A stretch of 64,000 nt of DNA, taken from positions 62,001 through 126,000 of the forward strand of contig JAYMGJ010000105.1 of the NCBI GenBank assembly GCA_037178675.1, written 5' to 3'. Position 1 is the first letter of the stretch. The number at the start of each line of letters is the position of its first letter. Source of the DNA: Scleroderma bovista (lineage: Eukaryota; Basidiomycota; Agaricomycetes; Boletales; Sclerodermataceae). Positions 33,138-45,501 of the stretch are shown piece after piece. Below the pieces are notes generated by a model that was not told where the DNA came from, made no database searches, and was given only the letters and a program-made list of their open reading frames with translations. The translations under genes and the position numbers were made by a program.

Positions 33138-33684
33138 ATGTCAGCCGAAGTCCAGACTGTCGACATCAACGATGCGATCTTCTGCTCGGCTCATCTGAAG
33201 GAAGTGGTATGTGCGTTCTATCACCAGTTGATGATGTGCGCTTATCAGTACCCCCGCATTCCGCCATATCGACTGGTTCCCTATCCTTACTTCGTCTGAT
33301 TCAATTCGCAGTGCGCTGACTGCAACTACGACGGGCGCGAGGAGAACGACGGATTTTATGGAGTGAGTTCCTCCAAGTCCTCGTTGCGACAAGAGGATTC
33401 ACATGCTTTTCAGTTCAGCCACACCGACCGCGATGCTATTTCGCCACCTGCTATGACTCAAAATAAGGATAGCGAATACCAATGTAAGAAGCATGGGATG
33501 ACAAGTCAGTCCTATTTGTTTCATTTCCGCTGTCATCCACCCCCACGTAAAGTACGGGGGTGCCGGGAATAAACGTTGCTGACGAAGATCCTTGTTGTAC
33601 GACATAGCTTGCACCCAGTGTTTCGGATGGAAGAAACAGATCACAAGGGCAAGAGCTGCTGCGAAGAAAGCGGGGAAGAAATGA
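33138..33684 (+). CDS. Small Cys/His-rich protein of 95 residues
   Basis: Four exons join in phase: 33138-33206, 33312-33362, 33414-33504 and 33608-33684, all with GT-AG introns. The product starts MSAEVQTVDINDAIFC. It holds two Cys/His pairs typical of a small zinc-binding fold, FCSAHLKEVCADC and YQCKKHGMTTCTQC. It ends in a basic Ala/Lys-rich tail (RARAAAKKAGKK) that could contact nucleic acid. Short proteins of this type occur in other basidiomycetes to my memory, but I cannot name the family. All four junctions are needed to keep the Cys pairs together, which supports the model. Confidence 0.75.
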
Positions 33685-34181
33685 TCTGTCGATCCACAGC
33701 GGAAATGTAATTGTATACTTATGTGATTGGTATCTTGAGAACAGTCGTTTATGTAGACGATCATTCCTCTGTATCTGTATTTTGGGGTGAAGGGGAGTTT
33801 TCTTCGGGTCATCGATGAACACGCAACTTCATGGCAAGCTGCATTGAGATGTGTCTACTAGGTGCGCATGGAAGATTGGGACAAGTGCCTTCGAGATCAA
33901 CGATTGGTCCCATGCAACGGGTTCGAGGGTATCGAATAGCACCACTACTACATACGCATCTCGATATACCGTTCAAGTTATCTCGCCCTGGCTCGCATGC
34001 GTCGACGACCTAGCGGCTCGGACATCGCTGCGAGTCGGCTTCTTTTGAGACCAAATAGTAGCGGAGATCAACTCGGATGCAAATGCGACAACACGAAGGC
34101 GCTGCAACTGCTGACTCGACTACATAAAATACCCTCTCGTTGATCAAACGTACGTCGTCTCATTACGTCGAGATCGATACA
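33685..34181. other. Intergenic region between the small gene and the glutamine-synthetase-like gene
   Basis: No ORF supported. It holds the 3' end of the small gene and the promoter of the glutamine-synthetase-like gene. AT-rich segments include TACATAAAATAC at about 34120, roughly 60 bp before the proposed start. Confidence 0.45.
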
Positions 34182-35988
34182 ATGCTCGTACGTGGTAAAA
34201 ATTCCATACTTACTCGGATCTTTCTCATTGACCATCGATTAAATATCTGCCGTTCAAATAGTACGATCCCCCACAACAACAACCTGCGCAGCCCAACGGC
34301 TTGACTACCGTCACTGCTTTCACCCCCACCTCTGTATCATCAGTCATGCCTACCATCGAGTTCGGTGTCAAATACACCCCTTCGACTGTCTCCGCAGGTA
34401 CTCTCTCCCTTCCATTCGAGGACCTAGGCATCAAATCCATCCGCGTTCAATGGGTCGACTTCTCCGGCCACATACACGGCCGCATCCTGACCGTCTCCCA
34501 CTTCTACAAGCTCCTCCAATCTTCCCGCCCGGGTATAAACATCACAAAAGCCGCATTTGGCCTCGTTTTTCTGAACATGGCAGAGGGATTCTTTCCGGCG
34601 GGGGAGTATTTACTCGCCATAGACCGCGCGAGCCTTAGGCTATGTGGCTATGCACCTGGGAATGCGTCTGTGTTTGGGTTTTTCGAGGAGAAGCAGGCCA
34701 TCGGCGGACGGCTGGATGTGCCCCTGTGTCCGAGGACGAACTTGAGGAGGATCCTAAAGTGCGTTCCATAAGTCACCGTGTTATGTTTGCTAATGACGCG
34801 ATACGAATAGATATGCGGAAGAGGAACTCAACATACAGTTCCTCGTTGGCTTCGAGACAGAGTTTATACTCCTTAAGTCGACTAATCCGATCGAGGTCGT
34901 GAACAATTACAGTTGGTCCAGAATGGCGGCGTTCAAAACAGGGACACCGGAGGCCAAGGTACTCGAGGAGATTGCAGACGCGCTTGCAAAGTCCGGGATC
35001 GAGCTTCAAATGTCTCATTCTGAAGGGGCTCCTGGGCAGGTTGGTAGTCTTGTATTTGAATTGCAGAAGGTTCTTACTCTTTCTGGCTCGTGTACATAGT
35101 ACGAAGTCGTCACGGGCCCCCTTTCTCCACTTGAAGCGGCCGATGCACTTGTGCACACGCGCGAGACGGTCTACAACATTGCAAGCAAGCACGGCTTGCA
35201 CGCGACGCTCGCACCCAGACTGCACTTAGACAGCTGTACGTCCCTCCTTCTCTTTCTCAGTGACCATACGCATACCCCACGAATGCAGGCGGCAGCGGTG
35301 CACACGCCCACATCTCCGTACACCCCACCACAGGCACCTCCCCACCCTCCCAAACCCATCCGTCCCTCCTCACAACACTCGAATATCACTTCCTCGCAGG
35401 ACTCATGGCGCATCTTCCCTCCGTCATCGCATTCACGCTCCCCCTTCCCCAGTCGTACGCGCGCATGCTGGACGGAATCTGGGCTGGCGGCACATGGGCA
35501 TGCTGGGGACTAGACCACCGCGAGGTCCCCGTGCGCATCGTCAACCCCAGTTCACCGCACACGCGCAACTTGGAGGTGAAATTGGTCGATGGGACGGCGA
35601 GTCCATATCTTGCGCTTGTGGGTCTGTTGAGTGCTGGTATCATCGGGATCAGGGATAGACTTGCGTTGGAGGTGGAATGTTGTGAGGAGCGGGCGGCGGC
35701 TGAGCTGAGTCCAGAAGAGCGGGCTGCGAAGGGGATTACGAAGCGCTTTCCGTTGAACGTGGAGAGTGCGAGGCAGTATTTGTTGGAGGATCGGAAGATT
35801 GCGGATGTTATTGGGGAGGACGTGGTGAAGAAGTTTGTTGCGGTGAATAGGGTGAGTCAATCTGGAGCTGTCCTTGATCGTGCGGTGTGCTAAGCCGTAA
35901 TTGACATTTGTAGACGCTGGGGAGAGTTATGCAGCCGGAGGGTGAGGATGAGGCTGTGACTGTTGCTCGGCTCGTAGAAACATATTGA
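34182..35988 (+). CDS. Glutamine-synthetase-family protein (FluG-type catalytic domain)
   Basis: Six exons: 34182-34187, 34262-34758, 34811-35039, 35100-35235, 35289-35851, 35914-35988, total 501 residues. Exon 1 codes for only two residues (Met-Leu). The N-terminal beta-grasp part includes SIRVQWVDFSGHIHGRIL. The catalytic domain has FLVGFETEF (metal-binding Glu region), GSGAHAHISV (the GSGxHxH signature) and PLPQSYARM. WAGGTWACWG and VPVRIVNP lie in the substrate region. The family ligates ammonia or an amine to glutamate using ATP. The length fits a stand-alone GS-I-like enzyme; the amidohydrolase half of classical FluG is absent. Actual substrate unknown. Confidence 0.88.
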
Positions 35989-36466
35989 TCTTTGAGCCCT
36001 CGGTTGTTTTGTACTGCTACGGGATAGACGTTATGGGGGATTGAGTGTGGTGATATGGTGAATTGCCCAGACTCCAACCCACCTGCATCCTTTCACACTG
36101 TCGTATCCGACAATCTCCCTCGACCCAGGGCGACGCCTGCGGTATTCCTAGGATGGTAGCCACGGAGCCTCGTTGGAAATGGGATAAATTCGCCTTGGCT
36201 TCCGTGCCGGTGAGTCCGTACCGTTACTGAATTGGCATGACTATTGGATAGATAAAGGTTTGATACTAGCATTGCTGGCCAGATTTCAATCCACGTATTG
36301 TCCCTGTAAGTATCCTTATCGCCATCATATCAGCCGCCTCAGTTCGCCAGGTTTCCCTGTCACTTATCTACCTTCTCAACGCACGTAAGGGAAAGACGCA
36401 CCCTAACCTGTGTAACCAATAACTCGTACGGTTATCATTGTACTCCAATGATAATCATGCGAGTCA
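35989..36466. other. Intergenic region 3' of the glutamine-synthetase-like gene
   Basis: No ORF or repeat recognised. Confidence 0.4.
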
Positions 36467-37105
36467 TCACGATTTACGATAGCCATCAGACGCCCTTGTC
36501 TTGATGATACCACCCGGGCCACATCGTAAAGACCCGACGACCCTTTGCCCCAGTGGCGGATATGGAACTGCCACCCCACCAGACTTCAGCATATGCAGAA
36601 AAAAACACTCTTGTACATGCAAAACGTTAGACTCGGTTCGACGCACGTACCAGTACGTGACGTTGAGGAGTGTGCCACTAGTACATATCCGAGGGCACGG
36701 TGCATGGGCTTCCCTCTCTCCTGAAGTGGTTGCTGTGCGAACTGCTGGTGCATAGGTCCCAATGTTTGCGAGTGAGATGATCACAAACTTTCTTGTTACC
36801 GGCTCAGAGGCGATTTCTGGGCTCGAAAATGACCGGGGGTCCTCATGCGATCCCGAACTTAGGTCCCGCAGCGCTTGGGCCGGAGGAGCCTTCCACCTGC
36901 TCGTTGTCGAAAAAGCCGATGACCTATGTAACTCAGTAACCGTATGATAGAGCGCTGTGTAAACAGAAAGAATTATACCGCTACAAGCAAACACTAAGAC
37001 GCGGTGCCATAAGGCCGTATGTGAAATACTTACAAATAATGCACGGTGCCTGACCCTGTCTTTGCTGGTATCGCTGCCGCGGGGAATTCCAACAGGCATG
37101 TCCAT
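36467..37105 (-). CDS. Uncharacterised 212-residue ORF
   Basis: An uninterrupted frame starting ATG at 37105 (MDMPVGIPRGSDTS). It has one hydrophobic stretch, VLVFACSGIILSVYTALY, near residues 37-54 and an otherwise polar sequence with four Cys. A good donor (GTAAGT at about 37030) and acceptor lie inside it, so it may be partly intronic. About 36985-37030 is a repeat that recurs inverted at 52372-52422. No family was recognised. It may be an open stretch in repeat DNA rather than a gene. Confidence 0.25.
   Translation of the reverse strand: MDMPVGIPRGSDTSKDRVRHRALFVSISHTALWHRVLVFACSGIILSVYTALYHTVTELHRSSAFSTTSRWKAPPAQALRDLSSGSHEDPRSFSSPEIASEPVTRKFVIISLANIGTYAPAVRTATTSGEREAHAPCPRICTSGTLLNVTYWYVRRTESNVLHVQECFFLHMLKSGGVAVPYPPLGQRVVGSLRCGPGGIIKTRASDGYRKS
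36985..37030 (-). repeat. Repeat shared with 52372-52422 (inverted)
   Basis: Read on the minus strand, the phrase GGCACCGCGTCTTAG followed by TGTTTG, CTTG and AGCGGTATA matches 52372-52422 on the plus strand. The other copy carries two small insertions. The match is about 45 bp. Confidence 0.75.
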
Positions 37106-38729
37106 TGTCCAGACGCCTAGTCAATTTTCAGCAAATACAAACCTTCAAGCCAGAGCTGGTATACTTGTTTTGGGGTCAACAAGGCTCTACGGGGTGCTCA
37201 ATGGTGGAATCAGTCTGATGTTTTGGCAGGGTGGGAGACCGCCTGCCACTGCTGCACTTTTTCTATCGAGGCAGTTCCCGCACACCTGTCCACTCCCTGC
37301 GATGCGTACTACACGCTTCATGTCGTATGTGTCTTGGATTCGGACATGGGTCAAGAAGTCACCGAGAGTTGGTCTCCGCCCTAGACTGGACATCAGGAAT
37401 GGTGATACGTGCCTAATGCGAGTGGACATATTGATGTAGGACAGAGAAAATGGACAAGGGGGCTGTGTGAGAAGGCAGGCACACCGCATACTTGGTAGGG
37501 AAGGGGGGGAAATACATAACACACATTGGTAACAAAGGCGATATGCTTGCGTGCGTTGGAATCACCAGTTCATCTATCATGTTGTGAATCAGTAAACGGG
37601 ATTATCGGCATCGAACACAGACCTCGGTAACGTCACAGCATGGACAATGGCATTCGTATATCTGGATTGAGGCTTACAGGTAGTAGAACAGTGAGTAGAA
37701 GCAGGCTTTAGATGATTTCGGATGCGACGCCAGCAGTGTCCATGTGGGGGAATACTCGTCGTGGACAGTCAGTTTAGTAGTAGGAACCACAGTAAGTGCC
37801 AGCCTGCTCATCTACATAGTTGGCGTCTCCGAACTGATCCGCGGCGCCGAAGCTTTCTCGAACTCTTGGTGCCGGCAAGTTCGAAATAATCTCCCCTAGA
37901 CAGACCCAACGAGAAGGCGGATATAGTCGTTCCTTCAAACCTAGGAGTAGGCACTTCAGGAACTTTCACTGATCATGGATTCAATTTCGATGTATGGGCC
38001 TGAACCTAATCTCAAACATGCGAACTTAAATGTACGTATAGTCGCTAATCGATATCGTTGATCGAGTGGCTTTCTTTGCGTAGTGGCTCAGTGATCAGGT
38101 GGCTCAGGGCACGATGACACTTGAATGCACATTTCGATTACTGCAGCTTCGAGTCATGGGGGATAACGTTGACGAGCGCTCTCTAGTTCTCGTGTTACTG
38201 GAGTGTGCAAGACGTATTCGATCACACCCCAACGGAGACTCTCCCATCCTCCTTTGACGGTTCAGCAACCATGCGGAGTCCAGCTTGCGGATAGGCTCGG
38301 AATTCAGATGAGTTCCGACAGGAACTCGTCGAGAGTCTTTACTGCTCCTTGCGTAGTATGTCATTATATTTCTTTCACTCTTCCTAACCACAGAACACAT
38401 GTTCTTGAGCCCCCCTCCCTCCTGTTCAAGCAGGGATCTGACTTCCCCTGATAAGCATTATTGGACCTTGTCTCATTCCATCTTACGGTACCTATTGGTC
38501 TTGTACAGGATACTTCCAGTTACTACAAAGCTGTTCGAGCTCACAGTGAGGATCACCATCTCTCAGTTAGTTTTGGTGCGTTCAATACTGAAGCTATGCT
38601 GTTTGTCAGTGCATTCCTGGGGCTTCCTTAAGCCGAGGAGCAGACCGCGCTATCCTTGAAACTTACTAGTATGTATATCGCTGACATCTATTTTGTATGC
38701 TCATATTGTTGTCTCACGTACAACCTTGA
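37106..38729. other. Long non-coding stretch with scattered repeats
   Basis: 37121-37175 (AGCAAATACAAACCTTCAAG) resembles 42999-43055 (AGCAAACACAAACCTTTGGG). Small ORFs here have no protein character. No gene supported. Confidence 0.45.
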
Positions 38730-39200
38730 TCCCGCATGGCATAGTTGGGGTGGAGTCTTCGGTCGATTGGGCATAGCAGCGAGCCTAGCCTAATCGTTCC
38801 GCATTGTATCATGGACGCTCTGATTTCATTTTGTTAGGCGTAACTTGTGAGTTTCCGTTTCGAATAGCCAAGTTAGGCAATGGTATGTAAGTTCAGGTTA
38901 GTTGGCTTTCGGTTTGTACACATTCATTATCTTACCAGTGATTACTAGGATTTTTGTGGGTCGAATTCCTACTCTATTGGTCTACGCTTAGTCTCGGTCT
39001 CGGGACCAGGGAGTTTTTCTGGATTTCCTAAATCAGGTCACAAGACCAGTTTGCGCTGAGGGATAGCCACGGCCCGGTAAGTTATCTCGTTTCGGTTTGT
39101 TCTGAGTTCCATGATTCAACTCAATCACAGTGAACAAATAGGATTGGCAATCCCTTTGCTACTCTGGGATCCATCCGTGTAATGACAGGTGGAGTGAGAA
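38730..39200 (+). pseudogene. Relic of a MATE transporter gene
   Basis: The reading AWHSWGGVFGRLGIA at about 38738-38785 matches the intact MATE phrase WQGWGLLGRLGIA (about 41540). Further on, TGTACACATTCATTATCTTACC and CATGATTCAACTCAATCACAG match intron-like parts of the second MATE pseudogene at about 61510 and 61705. Only the middle of the gene survives, with stops. It lies 1.1 kb upstream of the intact MATE gene. Confidence 0.65.
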
Positions 39201-40304
39201 AACCGGTACATATGTACATGCAAGACAAGGGGATGCCCGCCGGACTAGCTCCAAGACCTTTTCATTTTTCGCGCCCCCTATATAGTATATGCCAGAGTGT
39301 GACAACGTCGACGAAGGCCCAGACTATAGCATTGGCCCGGATCTAACTTTAGCAATGATAGAGGACGACCGCGACGGAGTATATGAGGACAAATGGTGCG
39401 AAGTGGTTCAACGGATAACCTGACGACTGACTATAGTTACGACTACCAGAGCGGTTGCGAACAACATGCATACAGCAGCATTAATCACAGTAATCGGGAC
39501 AATGGAATGACGCTGTGGAGGGTAGAACTGGCATCATCGCATCGACTAAGTGGAGATCCGGGGCAGTGTACATACAAGGGCAATACGGTAGATCAAATGG
39601 CTATGGTCGGCAACTCGGTGTATATGAGCTTGTGTGCATCCGGGTGGTGAGAGTGGAGCACACCCGGATCCTGACAAAGTACCTGCAGCAGCATGCATCC
39701 CACAGGTATGCACTGTGTTAGAGAATAGTTGAAGTTCGGAAGGGATGGTTTGATGCCCATGCCGCAATCTGGGAGGCGAACTGCAACGCTGTGGGAACTT
39801 GGATGCTTCGGAGTCCAAATCGGCTCGTCGATGCTGGTTAGTCTGGCACTGCACCGATAGCTACTTCTCTTCCGTCAAAGTACCTTGGTACCGCGGTAAT
39901 TAATGTCTAGGACGCAACGAAGAAAGCCTTGCCCTAAATACTGATGGGTTGCGACATCGTGGTGGGTTCGTCGGTTCCACGACACCCCCCTGCTTTACAT
40001 AATGCGTTCAGGACACCACCGAGAATATTCCGGCACTGACGACCCCGACCCCGCACAGCTGAGTCGGACACAGCGGATTGGCACTCTGCCTTGGTGTGTC
40101 TGAGCTCATTCGGAGCCCGGAGACTTTGAGGACACCACACCGGTGGACACTTGATGACTATGGTAATTTCTAAACTTGAACACGGCTTTGACCAAATATG
40201 ATTGACGCGCAGGTCCCGTGTCCTGGAAAGTTTTTATGTAGGGGCACCGATCGAGTCGCTTCTAGGTCGGTTCCAGCTCTCCCCACCCACCTCACGACCT
40301 CACG
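39201..40304. other. Upstream region of the MATE gene
   Basis: No gene supported. It includes a short acidic open stretch from the ATG near 39289 and AT-poor sequence. The MATE promoter must lie in its right part. Confidence 0.4.
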
Positions 40305-42703
40305 ATGTCTCACCACCACTCGACATCGCAGTCGCTCCCTCACGACTATGGCATCCTCTCCCATTTCAACGACGATGCTCGCCACTACCACGCTTACCTC
40401 CCCAGTGTTGCCGATGACGACAATGAACCATCTCATCCTCGCGGCATCCCAATCAGACGCGTTGTCAGCATGGCAGATATCTCCGAGCGCACTCCCCTGA
40501 TCAAGCATGACTCCTCCATCTCTTGTATACACGAAGTTTCCGACGACAGTGCCTGCAGTGAGCTGTCTGACAGCGAGCGGGTGCCCTCAACTCACATGTT
40601 CCGCGAGGAACTACGCATCCTCATACGATACTCCCTTCCAGTATTTGCGTACGCCATAAAATGAATGCCTCATAGTTGCTGATAGCTTATTCGCTTCCTT
40701 AGCTCACATGTCTTCGAGTACTCCTTCATCCTCGCCTCTGTCGTTACCATTGGGCACATATCCACAGTGGCCCTCGCTGCTGGAACCCTTGGAATGATGA
40801 CCGCCAATGTCACAGGATATGCCATTGCACAGGGTTTTGCTTCCACTCTCGACACCCTCCTCCCCGCAGCGTGGACATCAGATACTCCTCACATGGTCGG
40901 TCTATGGACTCAGAGGATGCGTCAGTCCTATTCACTCTGCTGCCATCTTGTCCTCGCTCACCTATGCCGTTAACAGTCGTCATGACTGCCTTTGGCCTTA
41001 TTGTGAGTTATTGTTCTTCCTTTCCTTCTATTATTCTGACCTTTCCCCAAGCCTATTCTTACCTTGTGGTTCAATGCTGAACCGGTGCTGCTCCTTCTCA
41101 AACAAGAGCCCGAGGTGGCTCACCTCGCTGCCGTCTTCCTCAAATATGCAGCATTGGGCCTTCCTGCCTATAGCTTCAATTGCATATCCAGGTGCGTCTT
41201 CCGTGACCGATCAGCATCCCACATTAACGTGCATCCATGGTCAGACGGTACTTCCAGTCCCAAGGACTCTTCGCGGTTCCCGCGAGAATCATCATGGTCA
41301 CTGCCGTATTTAATGCCTTCCTTAATTGGCTCTTTGGTACGTGATCGGTCCGTCCTCCGAAATGTCTTCGAAATAGAATTGTTTGTTCCTTTGTAAAAAG
41401 TTTATCCGTTGGGACTGTCCTTCCGAGGTGCACCGCTCGCTACCGCAATCTCTTTCAACATTGTGGCACTCGCATCCATATTTTATGGATACTTCTTTGT
41501 CCCCCGTACTGCCTGGCTCCCGATCGGACCCGGTGTATGGCAAGGTTGGGGTTTACTAGGCCGATTGGGTATCGCAGGAATTGGTAGGTGTAGCCCCTCA
41601 ATTTCGGGTACATCGGGCCAGGAATGTTGATCATCAATACGTTAGGCCAAGTTGTGTCGGAATGGTGGACCTGGGAATTAACAGGATGTAAGTGATGGTC
41701 TTCGACCCCCATATAGTCAAGCTCATGAACCGCGTCGACTTCTAGTTGCCGCAAGCATGTAAGCACTTGTGATCTGCACGTGATGTAGCAGAAGTAGACT
41801 GATGACTTGGTGGTGCAGGCTGGGTCCCGTTACACTGGCTGCACAGTCCACGCTCCTCGTTACGGCCTCATCTACGTATCAAGCACCCTTTGCGTTAAGC
41901 GTGGCTGCTTCTGTCCGGTGGGTTCCTTTCGTTCCGGTTGTTCCGCGGTCTAACCAACGTATTATCGCCCTCCTCTTGAACGAATAGCATTGGTAACCTT
42001 CTTGGCGAGGGTAAGGCTCGTCGGGCTGAGATTGTTTCTCAACTTTCGGTTGTCGTTGCCGCGGTTATTGGATGTTTTTGGTGGTATGTTCTCTTTCAAT
42101 TCCTCAGTGCGAGTGTTCACGATCTTTATTTCCTTACCTGGGCGACTATCCTCTCCAATCTCTCCTTGTATGATGATTATCCAGGATTTCTCTCGTCATA
42201 TTGCGCAAAAAATGGTCATACCTGTTTAACAATGACCCTGAAGTCGCCTCAATTGTATCGGTCGCTCTACCAATCACTGCTTTCTCCCTGGTGTTTGATG
42301 GGGTCAATGCTATTGGAGCTGGTGTCCTTAGGGCAAGAGGAATGCAAGTAGCTGGTGTGTTATTAAATTTGAGGTGGGTGACGTTCATTTGGCGCTCGAA
42401 GTGGAAGAACGCTGACGTGTATTTCGACCTTTAATTCTTCTTGCTGCTCCATTGTCGCTTTCGTATCTGTCGTGCAGTGCATTTTATGCTCTCGGTATCC
42501 CACTCGGTCTTCTCCTTACCTTCCACTTCGGCTTCCAACTTGGTGGTCTCTGGATTGGACTCACCGCTGGGCTGGTATACTCTTCCATAGGTGCGGTGTG
42601 GATCGGGATCGTGCGGGCTGACTGGGAGGCCGAGGTTGAGAGGGCCAGAGAGAGGGTTGGGGGGAAAAGTCATGAGGGAAAAGAAGAGGACACACAAAGA
42701 TGA
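40305..42703 (+). CDS. MATE-family multidrug/toxin extrusion transporter
   Basis: It starts at ATG 40305 (MSHHHSTSQSLPHD) with a polar N-terminus, then a series of membrane-spanning exons. The first junction joins LPVFA to SHVFEYSFILA over a GTACGC..TTAG intron. MATE landmarks in order are ISTVALAAGTLGMMTANVTG, AQGFASTLDTLLPAAWTS, GLWTQRM, LGLPAYSFNCIS, RYFQSQGLFAVPARI, VSEWWTWEL, LGPVTLAAQSTLL, FDGVNAIGAGVLRARGMQ and YALGIPLGLLLTF. It ends at TGA 42701-42703 after a charged tail. MATE proteins export organic compounds in exchange for H+ or Na+. Around ten introns, no stop in the assembled reading. Substrate unknown. Confidence 0.85.
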
Positions 42704-43927
42704 TATTAACGTCGTGGATGTATCTTGATGAAACCGGTCGTAACTGGCCAAAGGAGAGGCACAAGGAGATTTATATACATACTCATATGCATTCATCTGT
42801 CGACATCAATTAGCATTTTACTTAGATAAGTTTTCCATACTCACGTTTACGTGGATTTACATAATTTCCCACTACATATCATGAAAAATGTTACCTGTGC
42901 ATCATTCAAAGCTGCATGAATGCTGTCCCTAAATTTGATTTGCTAGTGTCCTCGTGGAGTTGGATGAGTGACACCCAGCACACTGGTGTAAACTCTTCAA
43001 TTTATAGCAAACACAAACCTTTGGGCCACAGCTGGCACGATTATCTTTTTGTCTGTTCGCAATCAAATATGACAACGGCTCCGGGTCAGTCTAATGTGTT
43101 TGGTGGCGTTGAGATTTCCCTGCTGTATGTATCACCTTTTGTAATTGGGCAGTAGTTACTGAATGCCTCCGCTTCCGAAACGACGTGAATGTGCCTTGGC
43201 GATTGGAGTGTTGTGATTGAGTGCGAGAAATGGGTCCGCGGGAGCGGGCGCGGAAGCTTAGCTAGTCTTAGATCAGACAGAGTGGGGGCGAGCAGATTCT
43301 TATTAGGCCCCTATTATATGCTGTGTAAATAGGGGTTTAGGAGGTGGCCAGCTTGTGGCTATGCCAGCTTCAACAGGGAGGTGGTCTCCGAATCCGACTG
43401 GGCTACCACTGGCTCTATGGAGGAAATGACTGTCGGTGTTGAGAGATCCGGGGCAGAAGACTGTGGGAAAACTTGGTGGGACCTGATCATAGATGAGGCT
43501 GGGAAGGGGATGCGGGGAAAATCTACTATTTAAACACGATACGTCCACAGGCATAACAAACTTAATCATGCTATTATATGTACTTAGCACGCCACTCCTA
43601 CACTCGAAATGCCGCCTTGGCAGAACCCTTGCTCTCCGCATGCATGTTAGATTGCGTACGTAGACTACTCGGAAGGCTCATAGGTGGCAAGGTAAAGCAG
43701 CCGAATCACACGGATCCAAAGAAGACAAAGAGTTCTGTCGTCAGTCGTTCCCTTTGCTCTGCGAGCAAGGGAATTCCTACACTACGTGACAGCTATCCAG
43801 GTGTTTTATCCACGAGAAATATGTTTATATATAATTAAATAATTATAGATATCCTTATCAGGCGCCCGAAGCAAAGTATGTATCAAACTTTGTCTACACT
43901 ACTAGTGCCATCTTTATTCCGCCATCG
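42704..43927. other. Intergenic region with repeats
   Basis: No gene supported. 42999-43055 matches 37121-37175, and 43597-43655 matches the interior of the MITE-like unit at 13606-13672. An AT-rich stretch precedes the next gene at about 43815-43860. Confidence 0.45.
43597..43655 (+). repeat. Diverged copy of the MITE-like interior
   Basis: CACTCGAAATGCCGCC and GCAGAACCCTTGCTC at 43597-43635 and GCATGCATGTTAGATTGCG after them match 13606-13672 with small indels. The terminal inverted repeats of the first copy are not clearly preserved here. Confidence 0.65.
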
Positions 43928-45274
43928 ATGAATTTCGAGTCAGAGCAAGACGTCTATGCGCGACTCCTGACTCGCGCAGAACCTAAACGTGGATATCCCC
44001 TCTGGTGCCCAGAGCCAAGTACAGAATTACCCCCTGAATATCACTGTGACGGTTACAGAATTGGGGATGTAGGCGTCGTAACGGAACATGGCAGTTTCGA
44101 CGTTTTCTTCAACATATGCCTCCACAGCTCCCATCCTCTCCATAGTCCTTATGGTGTTCCACAGGGCTTCAAGCAAATCAGGTTATCATATCGGGACATG
44201 GAGAGCTTTAAACCTTTCGACCAGCAAGGCCGTGTTGTTTCCACTCGGTCTATATCACAGACCAACTTGGCGGTCGGGGGTGGTACCTCTGAGTTAATTC
44301 ACTCAATCACTGCTTGGTGTCTTGACGATTTAACTGTCTGCTTGACAGGGTGTCACCCGTACAAGGTGGTCTTAATCTACAATTTTACTCAACCGAAACG
44401 GAAGGTGCAATCCTAGTGCTCCCAGAAGGATCGGACCAACATAATCTCCGCAATTACTTGGTCTTTCAAAAGGAGGCACTGCTGAATGGGAAAGCATGGT
44501 ACGAGTTTGCGGTGACCAAGCTCGGCAGGACGATGATCAGCCCCGATTCAATGTACTTGATCACTGGGTTCCACAAGACCAGCTCGTGGTCCCTTGCAGC
44601 TTTCAATAATGTGGGTAGATCCTTGAACTTCGATGCACAGTTCACCGCAGGCAATATTGTCAACGGAAATGTCACCGCAGCGTATACATGGCAAATGACA
44701 TCTACTGTTCCGTGCCGTGTTGGACCAGATCCATTCGACGGGAAGAAAAACCAAACTATGTTCATCCGTGGCTTCAAGATTGCAATCAGGAAAAGCATAT
44801 TTCGCCACATTTTGGGTGATGTAGCCGTGTCCTATCAATCTCCGATTACCACATTGCGCAAGGTCCATTTCACACGTGGCATGATAGGTCTGGGCATCGA
44901 GCGTGGGAACACTGGACAGGCCTTCGAAAGCGATGGTGCAATTGTAGGAGAACGCGAACAGAATCCTACTGATACTCCACACCCTCCCGAACTATTGGAC
45001 CCAGGTGTCCACGAAGACTTCGGTCTCAGCGATCTGTCACTTGATCAAGTACCTTGCATATCCAAGGTTGGTGCACCTTGTCACATTACTTACTAGGCGT
45101 GACATTTCATACCATGAAGATCTATCATCCCTCGGATTTGATCAATCAGATTATACTAGATAAAGTACACCTTCCATGTGCATATATGGGACCCCAGCTC
45201 TGATCTTGTCTAAGGAACCTTCTTATGACATAGCAGCTACTCATGATGATCTATGGGCGGATTTTCTCAAAGAC
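43928..45274 (+). CDS. Agaricomycete-type protein of unknown function
   Basis: Exon 1 is 43928-44292. An intron GTTAAT...ACAG (44293-44348) brings it into phase with exon 2. Features are YRIGDVGVVTEHGSFDVFFNIC near residue 45, EGAILVLPEGSD, GKAWYEF, the LITGFHKTSSWSLAAF block and later IYHPSDLINQIIL and ATHDDLW. I recall this set from many uncharacterised agaricomycete proteins, but its function is not known. A TAG at about 45094 must be removed by a very short intron or is a true stop. The 3' end is uncertain and it may continue into the next gene. Confidence 0.6.
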
Positions 45275-45501
45275 GTATGTCGTACTTGTTTTATATGGCT
45301 ATTTACCAACCTATTTTTCTAAGCTTCCTTCTGGGAAAGTACACTCAGATGACATTTCAGAAGCTATCAAGTGCGAATGCTCGAAATATAACATTGTGTC
45401 TTTCCTTGGTAGGCACATATGCAATGTCTTTCTAAGCCAGCATATAGTAATTGGTGGTAACATTTTTGTTAGGTGCTGCATATTTTTCCTGTTGTTCAAA
45501 T

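Noticed and set aside
37062..37439. Plus-strand 125-residue ORF
   Set aside because: No domain, overlaps a repeat, no splice support.
39393..39721. Short plus-strand ORFs at 39.4-39.7 kb
   Set aside because: Overlapping frames without protein character or homology I can recognise.
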